The notes below the pieces were generated by a model. That model had not been told where the DNA came from. It worked only from the letters and a program-made list of their open reading frames with translations, and did not search any database. Shown in pieces: positions 56,918-64,000 of a DNA stretch of 64,000 nucleotides (position 1 is its first letter; each line of letters starts with the position of its first letter). The translations under genes and the position numbers were made by a program. This stretch comes from Linum tenue (lineage: Eukaryota; Streptophyta; Magnoliopsida; Malpighiales; Linaceae), in NCBI GenBank assembly GCA_946122785.1, contig CAMGYJ010000006.1, forward strand, positions 42,614,066-42,678,065. Reading direction: 5' to 3'.

Positions 56918-58828
56918 CTAGGGCCATTCAATATTGGCTACCACCACAGTTCCCAGATTATCCACCAAATCACCCTCACCATGATGCCTCTTAGCAGCAA
57001 GTTCAGCTTCAAGATCTTCCACATCTATTCCAGCACCTTGATCCTCTGCCTCCCTTTCCGATACAGTTCGTTTGGAACAATCAGCTTCCATCTCCTCGTT
57101 AGTCAATAACATATGAAAGCCTGGACGAGGTGGAGGAGCAAAAGTCTCTACGGATAGGAAGTCTTCTTCATCCGAGTGAACCTCTTGAACCAACGCCTTT
57201 CCCTTTCCTTTATCGTTCCCTGAAATCACAGAACAAACATGTGTAGCAAAAACCAAAGGTACCTCAGAGATACGAATTGGCAGTAACACAACTCGAGACG
57301 ATCGTGACATAGACACTGAACCTCTCCCCGACTGATTAGGTGCAGCATAATCAGGGGGTGCTGAACAGTGCCCTAACCATCCGGCTCACCTGTCGTCAGC
57401 GCGAGGACCGTCTAATGTTGTTAGGGATCAAAATCAACAGGCTGCTCCCCTCGAGGTGGTCGATTCTGAGAGTTGTGTCCACTACAATTACGGGGATGCA
57501 CCCATGTGAAACGATCACACCCACGCCCACGTCGTGGAACGGCCAGATGTCCCGCCGACAGAATCGAGACTTCATCCAACAGAATCCCATGAGGATGCAC
57601 TAACATTGAACTATCATAGATCTTTAACCCCAGCGACGGTGGTGGAAAAGAACAAGTAGTATTACCATGGCCCAGTCTGCCGCAATTGAAACAAAAAAGA
57701 GGAAGATATTCATAGTCTAGTTTGGTCTAGAAGCCTCCCAAATTTTCATTCTGTGCAAATAACTGTGATCTCAGTGGTGCCTCAGCATTGATGAAGACAA
57801 GTGCCTTAATGAACGGATCAGATTGTCCAGGATGATCCGCTAGGGATGACAACAAAATCCGGAACCGGGTCCCTACCCGACCCAACCTGGTCAACGCAGG
57901 TAAAATCCGTGTTAACGGGTTTCAGATCGGGTTTGTGTTTAAACCCGTACACTATTCACCAGGTTGGATTGGGTTTGAGTTTAGGGGTAACTGACCCATG
58001 GATACCAGCCCACACTTATTTCGTCGCCCTACTCTCCCCAAACCCTACCCTAATTCTAATTTCCTCCAATCTAACTCTTACTACACTTATTCTGTGTGAA
58101 TTTATTTAGTGTAAGTCTTATATGTTTGAATTTTCTAGAATGGTGTTTTATATATAGGGAAATTGATATTTGAATTTTATTTTGATAGGAACTTGTTATT
58201 ATAAATTTCATACCACGAAAACCCATGGGTACCCATGAACCCGCGGATATTCAACGAGTTGAGTTGGGTTTGAGTTTTCCGAACCCAATGGGTTTTACTC
58301 TAGGTTTTTATGAATAAACCCATGGGTTTGGGTTTGGCAAAACCCATCCCAACTCATTACCATCCCTATGATCAGCATAGATACCGATTTGGCGATTCTC
58401 CAAACCCTCATCCAAGTGGTTTGCTAGTTGACGACCAAGACTTAGGGTACAGAATTGCGGTGGGATCTTCATAATGTAAACCACAAATGGAACCCTAGAA
58501 AGTTCCCCCAATAGCCCATCAGTAATTGGTTTCCACGGAAGCAAGTGCAACATCAGGTCTTTAACCGTCCATGGAGAAAGATGAAGAATCCGAATCCGGG
58601 CAGCAGCAACAGTTACGATAAGGTGCCAGAGCCCTCGATCAACCTCATGCACTATGATGTGGTTGTTAGCCGACCCCACATACCATTAGCAATATTTTCA
58701 AGCACCGAAGGGGGCATTGGATGAGGAGAAAACAAATGCCCAACCAAAGAGACATCAGCCTGCACAAGACCGATGTCCACATCTTCGTCTTCAAAATCCA
58801 CCACCTTATCGACATCCATAGGGTCCAT
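56918..58828 (-). pseudogene. LINE ORF1 (nucleic-acid-binding protein), interrupted by a MITE
   Basis: Starts MDPMDVDKVVDFEDED at 58828. The N-terminal domain resembles the DUF4283-type domain of plant LINE ORF1 (LVGHLFSPHPMPPSVLENI; then after a frameshift near 58670 ILHLSPWTVKDLMLHLLPW). A zinc knuckle CFNCGRLGHGNTTC (CX2CX4HX4C) lies near 57700-57650. A 528-bp MITE at 57841-58368 splits the two. The end of the frame is worn. The product would bind LINE RNA. ORF2 begins just downstream, at 56906. Confidence 0.75.
57841..58368. mobile_element. 528-bp hAT-like MITE in LINE ORF1
   Basis: Ends TAGGGATGACAA and, read inward from the right, TAGGGATGGTAA. Flanked by TGATCCGC (57833-57840) and TGATCAGC (58369-58376), an 8-bp duplication with one change. 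The TAGGG terminus and 8-bp duplication fit the hAT superfamily. The interior is rich in GGGTTTGGGTT / AACCCATGGGT and has no gene. Confidence 0.82.
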
Positions 58829-59165
58829 ACTCGCCACCAGTCTCTGAATCGGATGAACTGAGAACCAATTAAAAATCTGATAAGAAGAACATAAAGGAAA
58901 TTCCAGAACAAAAGGGCATAAAACGAAACATGTGAGGAGCAATTATCGCGAACACCACAATTTGAAAAAAAAAATCTGACCCTTTTGTACCGAGAAATAA
59001 CTGAGCCTTATATAAACCAAATGTGTGGGGGATACCCACAACTCACCAAGGACCCACGATTGAGCAGATCGTGATGCCCATGCACCAAGAACCAAGGAAT
59101 CAGCGGCGAAATCATCGTAGTAACCGTCAACAAAGGTAAATGGAGAGTCAAGTGCTCTCCGCATT
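58829..59165 (-). other. Probable 5' leader of the LINE
   Basis: Between ORF1 and unrelated sequence to the right. No conserved frame; the 5' end of the LINE is not marked by a visible target duplication. Confidence 0.4.
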
Positions 59166-59219
59166 TGTTTTTAGAATAGGACTTGTACTGATGAATTTCT
59201 GATTCTTTTTTTGTGCTTG

Positions 59220-59591
59220 AGGTGAACCTTATCTATTGGGCTCCTCTTGGCCTCATATGTTAACATTCTCTAATGACTTCCTTCATTTGGGCTCCATAAA
59301 ATGGATAATCAATTTGTGATCTTCTGATAATTACCCCTTTGATCATCGTATTTGATCCAAAGATTGATCCAACTTGTCCTTGATTGGATTGAATAAAAAC
59401 ACAAAACAATACCAAAAAGGCATAAAATGATACTAAAATGCAACCTAGGTCTATTATAAGCATACCGATTAAATAGTTATGAAATCCATACAATATATAG
59501 TAAAATGTACTAAAGATGTATCGATATAAAGAAATATGAATAAAATATGGAAAGCAAAAAAAATTATAATTTGAGCATTATCACTCATTTT
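59220..59591 (-). repeat. LTR fragment related to LTR F, reverse orientation
   Basis: On the minus strand it starts near TGAGTGATAATGC (59591) and shares with LTR F, in order, ATCTTTAGTA, CCTAGGTTG, TTTTATGCC, TTTTGGTAT and GGATCAAA boxes. Only the first part of the LTR is present. Confidence 0.5.
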
Positions 59592-59705
59592 TTTCTGAAA
59601 TCTCGACTTGTTCCTTGAGACCTTGGTCTGGAATTTCATCATATCGCTACTGGATTTTTGATCACTCAAACTAAATTTATATGAGAGCTTCTTCAACGGT
59701 CTGGC

Positions 59706-60470
59706 ATGGCATATGGTAAATCCATTTCTACATTCTGCACTAGCGATCAAGTTCTGCAGAGTTCACTGGATTCATCACCTGCTTTTCCATGTCACAGTCT
59801 TTACAAGATTATCTTGGGCGACATTCAGTATCTTAGCTTCACCAGACTGGATATATCTTTCATCTCAAACCATGTTTCCTACTATCAACATCTCCTTTTC
59901 TGTTCATTGGCATGATGTGAGGATAATTCTTTGTTCCTTGCAGGCTACCATATCTTAAGAATGGGTCTTCAGTCACTCCTCTCAGTCTCTATTCCACGTA
60001 TATTCTGATGTTTCCTTTTCTTCTTCACCACACTATCGCAAATCAATAATCAGCTTCACTATTTTTCTTGGTGATAATATGGTTTCTTGGTCCATACAGA
60101 AACAGACGGCGGTTGCTCGGTCATCTATAGAGTGTGAATATTGAGCCCTTGCCACTCTCGCCTCTGAAGTCAATTGGTTTCAAACTTTCATTTCCAAATT
60201 TGATCAGCAACCTTCTTCCCCTTTGGTTCTATGGTGTGACAATCTTGGTGCAACGTATTTGGCTCACAATCCCGTGTTTCATAATCATTCCAAGCATATG
60301 GAATTTGACTTTCATTTCTTTCGAGACCGAGTCGCCAATAAGAACTCCATGTGCATTAGTTGGCTGCTACTGACTAGTTTGCTTACGTACTCACTAAACA
60401 TCTCACTGGTACACCATTCCAACAATTTTGTTCCAAGTTTCACCTCTCGATGATTTCACTTGCGGTGGCG
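59706..60470 (+). pseudogene. Ty1/copia pol relic (end of RT and RNase H)
   Basis: The plus strand shows the end of a copia RT (MAYGKSISTF, then LYKIILGDIQYLSFTRLDISF at about 59800-59860) and, 350 bp on, the RNase H signature LWCDNLGATYLAHNPVFH with KHMEFDFHFFRDRVANK (60223-60350). Stops and frameshifts separate the pieces. A TGATAGAACATG at 60469 may be the start of its 3' LTR. Confidence 0.75.
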
Positions 60471-61104
60471 TGATAGAACATGTAGTCAGCTTTGCTGACC
60501 TTTTTAACATTCTGTTACTTTTATGTTCCTTAGTCTTAGTAAGTGATTCCACCCACTACACCTTATGAATAACTAAGAATCTGTTACATCTCGTTCTATA
60601 AATTCAAAATCTCAACAATACAACAAATATGTTATGAAGTACATTTACACAACGTAAAAATGATTGAAGGAAACGATCCTTCACCAGCCAAGGAGTGCAT
60701 TGGACCAACCACTCCTTATCTTTTTCATCTTCAAAAATGATTCAAAAAAATACTAATTACTCTTCTATGACAATCACTTGAGAGGAATAGTGCCATGCCC
60801 CTTTCACAATTTTCTCCAACACCATCAAACTCGGAGGTTTTTCATAAACAACCTACCAAGGAGACTCAATTTCTCCCTCTTCATAGTTGATTCCACATAG
60901 CCAAACTCATCAATCGGGTTTGTGCCCATAGGATTCTCATCCTCTCATTGCTTTTGTGTGCTTGGAAGTGCAGGGAAAACAAACGGACGAAAGCCGCAGA
61001 AACCAGGAATCCCACATAAGGCGTAACCCAAATAAGATACAAATGCAAAAGAATATCCCACATTTTCATTGTCCTACCTATTTTTGAAGGTAGTCTTGAA
61101 AACT
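60471..61104. other. Probable copia LTR remnant and spacer, no gene seen
   Basis: Follows the copia relic. AT-rich. The minus-strand frame at 60881-61069 has no domain. Confidence 0.4.
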
Positions 61105-61460
61105 CTAAGAATATTCATTTCTCGAGCCCTCTTTTCCTTTAATCCACAACAATGAGGATTTCCTTAGTGGCAAGCCGAGGTTAAATAAACTCGTTCCCCT
61201 GCTAATCGCAGGACTATGTTTTTTGCTTTTCAAGTTGAAAGCTTTATCGCTACTGTTTGTTGTCCTTTTATTGTTCATCATTTTCGTAAGAAATGACAAT
61301 TTTGAAAATTTATGCAACCAAGAATAAGGGGACAATTAGCATCTTGTATCAACTTCTCTAGTTTTGGATCTACCTCTCCTTCAGCAGTACCAAAATTAGT
61401 ATTGCCACCCTCTGATGTTATAAACTCAGTAACTGTAGCTCCACCCAAGTCATATAACAT
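61105..61460 (-). pseudogene. Small CACTA (En/Spm) transposase relic
   Basis: Two overlapping minus-strand frames give KLEKLIQDANCPLI and HKFSKLSFLTKMMNNK, which together resemble the N-terminal DA..PLYPGC..F(S/T)KLSFLVKL segment of plant CACTA TNP2-type proteins, joined by a frameshift near 61320. Too short for certainty. Confidence 0.45.
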
Positions 61461-62421
61461 TGAAGATTACCAAAATCAAGACCATCATTAGCACTCATGG
61501 GGTCATCAAAACCCTTGTTTACCCCAGAATTGTTACCAAGCCATAACTTGGGCTTGGAGTACAACCAGGAGGAGCTGGAGTTACGATAAACCACGAGAAG
61601 GCATTGGATGATCGAGATGGAGTCTGGAAGGGACTGGTCCAAGCTTGTAAAGTGGCTTGGTTGAACACGGGATGTTGCTGTCGTGGGAAGTATCTTACTT
61701 GAGTTTTAAGTTTACTAGTTTTTGTAGGATTTACATCAAGTTGTTTATTTATTTTTTCTTTCCTTGTTAGTTCAGAACTCGGTCATGCTCAACCTATTTA
61801 AAGGGCTTGAATGGCCTTGTAAATGCAGACTTATTTTGGAGAATATAACCCTACAGTTTGCAAGCAACACGTTGTGTCTTGTGAATTGAGTTTGGAGGAT
61901 TCTGAACTCGTGAGCTCAGTATCGATCAAGAACGCGTTGATCATGGTTGGGCACCCATCTTATTTTTTTCGAGCCATTCCCTAGGTGTGGAACTGCAGGA
62001 CAAACCCTTCCGTAATTGCCAACTTCATCACCATCGTGCTCTGTTTGTGTTTCGTTTCTTGGGTTTGAAATCAAGCCTCCGACTGCGCAAGTCTTGAGCT
62101 ATTTTAGCTCTTATCATGTTTGAAGAAGGCAAAAGTTTTTAAAGGAATATCAAGAGGATGGTAGTATCATTCAAAGGTGAAATCATTTATGGAAAGCTTC
62201 ACCCTATTGTTTTGAGACTCTAATACATAATTAGTTGTTGATGCTTTGGTTAAATTCCATGCAATTCTTGCATATTGACGTGGTCAGGAGTCTCTCGTGC
62301 TATTGTTGACCTTACAAGTTTACCTTTTATCAACTACCCAAGATCATGGTTGAGTGATGATTGTAGGTTTTCATTGAGTTATACGATTACGAGTAGTGTT
62401 TGCTTTAGGACAAGCAAAGTT
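61461..62421 (+). mobile_element. 3' internal part of element F (left limit unknown)
   Basis: Non-coding. The last 60 bp show the TTTAGGACAAGCAAAG box seen before the polypurine tract of A, B, C and E. 61760-61900 (CTATTTAAAGGG..., TTGTGAATTGAG) could be an old copia-type LTR. Confidence 0.4.
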
Positions 62422-62438
62422 GAAGTGTGGGGTATGTC
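62422..62438 (+). other. Polypurine tract of element F
   Basis: GAAGTGTGGGGTATGTC, a diverged form of the AAGTGTGGGGGAGTT tract. Confidence 0.65.
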
Positions 62439-64000
62439 TGATGACGCTCCATATATAGTGTTTATCACACCCATAATTGATACATTTTCCCCTTATATCA
62501 ATGCATCTTTAGTATATTTTCATTTATTTCATACATAAATCATAATTATTCGATCAATGAGCATTTAATTGCCCTAGGTTGTGTTCTTCTATTCTTTTAT
62601 GCCCTTTTGGTATGTTTTGGTCCTTTTCAAGTTAAATACAATCTAGAAGGATTTGGATCAAACATTGGATAAAGTTGAAGAACTAGAGGAGCAAAAGAGA
62701 AAGCAATTTGGAGTTTTCATGTTAAAGACGAGGTCCAATGACGAAGAAACCTAATGGAGCTCACAACTAAAGCCCAAAGGGATCCTAATGGAGGAATAAT
62801 TGACTCAAGATGGAGCAAGAATTAGTTGCGGTCCATTGTTGAGTCTAGCCGCCACTCTGCATACCTAGCCCAAATCAAGGAGAAAACTTCTGGTTAGGTT
62901 ACTTATGGGCCAAGGAAGTCATCCCGAGAAGAAAAAGGGTGTTGGCCTCAGCCGCCACCCAGCCTCTACTCTATCTCTAAGCCCAAAAAAAAGTCCTAGA
63001 AGACCTTACTTCGGCCCTAAGACAGAGAATCCGAGTCCTGGTGGTGTTAGGAAGCTCTGACAAAGTTTTAGGAAGGAGAAACCCTAGTTTACCATATCTC
63101 TTGTACTAAAAATAGGTATTCGGACTTGGATAGTATAACAATTTTACACTTAGAATCGCCTAAACCTCTATCGGATTTAGGAGAGAATGAGTCCACCATC
63201 GATGCCTACCTTATCTATGGTGATTTCTTCCTTATCTCGCATGACTAGCTAAACCCTTATTGTTTGGAATGTAAATTCTATGATATGTCACGTAGTGTTT
63301 TCTATGAGATAATATGATGCCCTAGAGCATCGATGGTCTAGTTCTTTTATGCCTTCTATCTTTCTATTGTGCATTACTATTTGTAATGTTTATATTGCTA
63401 TAATGAGTTATAGGAAACTACTCTTGTGTAGATGCATCATCATTAGGCGTGTATAGTGGGAAGGTACAACCCTATAGGCTCAAATGATGATGATTAATTA
63501 TTGATGCTTTGATATTTCAATACCATAGACCATCATTATGGCTCAAGAGACCCACACTTAACGATGTGATGTCTTTATTTCCTTGCGCTTAATTAATTAG
63601 TTGGTGACATGAATCGAAAGCACACATGAGCTAGTTAAACTCCTATCACATGTGATGAAAGCTCGAGTAGGCTTGCCTTAGTTGAAGGGATAGAGTGAAA
63701 CTAAAGCATTGATGCATATAAGCATCCTATATCAATGAGAAAGTATGCATGCTTATATAAATCATACTTCTTAAGAAACTTAATCTCTTACTTGTTTAAA
63801 ATCTGTGTGTTTTTTTAATCTTTGCTTTAATTAGTTGTTTACTCAAAATTATTAGGGTACCTTAACCCATCGAGTATACTTTTGTTATTCATCTCTCAAC
63901 ACCATAACATAGTTTTGCGTAGTTACCATTGGAAGACCCTATAGAATTCGATCCTTGACATCTCTAGGATTTAGAACTCGATTTACTTCACTAGTTTTCA
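62439..64000 (+). repeat. 3' LTR of element F (reaches the right edge)
   Basis: Starts TGATGACGCTCC. It contains a motif set shared with 59220-59591 and with the old LTR at 24358-25251 (ACCATAGACCAT). The window ends at ...CTAGTTTTCA, possibly at or near the LTR end. No gene inside. Confidence 0.65.

Overview
The window is nuclear DNA of a dicotyledonous flowering plant; the species cannot be named from it. The evidence is one intron-containing plant-type histone H2A.X gene set in dense transposon sequence: Athila-type Ty3/gypsy LTR retrotransposons primed by tRNA-Asp, plant L1-type LINEs, MITEs, and copia and CACTA relics. There are no bacterial-style operons.

Layout. 1-2209 is the 3' end and 3' LTR of Athila-like element C (+). 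2394-10655 is element D (-), a short, broken, non-autonomous relative that lacks RT, RNase H and most of integrase. 11561-about 14092 is the 3' end and LTR of element E (+), with two internal tandem duplications. 14225-17562 holds LINE scraps, a hAT-like element and a tiny poly(A) insertion. 17700-18700 is the H2AX gene with E2F, CCAAT, TATA and telo-box signals. 19035-23132 is AT-rich DNA with a MITE and tandem repeats. 23138-24357 is most of the 3' LTR of element A, lying inverted. 24358-30501 holds an old LTR with a decayed primer site, a hairpin-rich repeat, a LINE scrap and a SINE-like unit. 30502-39632 is element A (+), whose gag-pol has two stops. 39633-59165 is an old LINE (-) split by element B (41316-54342, -), a 13.0-kb element with nearly identical LTRs, an intact 1845-codon gag-pol and a second 453-codon gene; a 528-bp hAT-like MITE sits in the LINE's ORF1. 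59220-64000 holds an LTR scrap, a copia relic, a CACTA scrap and the 3' end and LTR of element F (+).

Two results stand out. First, element A's 3' LTR is cut in two: 148 bp at 39485-39632 and the remaining 1220 bp, in reverse, at 23138-24357. They add up to exactly the 1368-bp 5' LTR, and the 5-bp target duplications (GTTAA at 23133-23137, TTAAC at 30497-30501) match as reverse complements. This reads as a recent, blunt inversion of about 15.3 kb (24358-39632). Second, four retrotransposon groups here carry clusters of perfect palindromes around a constant CGGCCG core, but with different, mutually compensated arms in each group. They lie upstream of the likely LTR TATA box and, in B and D, again in the region between pol and the second gene.

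How the parts work together: B alone looks able to make all retrotransposition proteins (Gag, protease, RT, RNase H, integrase). D keeps mostly Gag and protease and may once have depended on relatives like B. The accessory gene of B is also present, broken, in D and absent from A, so it behaves like a removable cassette. The only evident cellular gene is H2AX.
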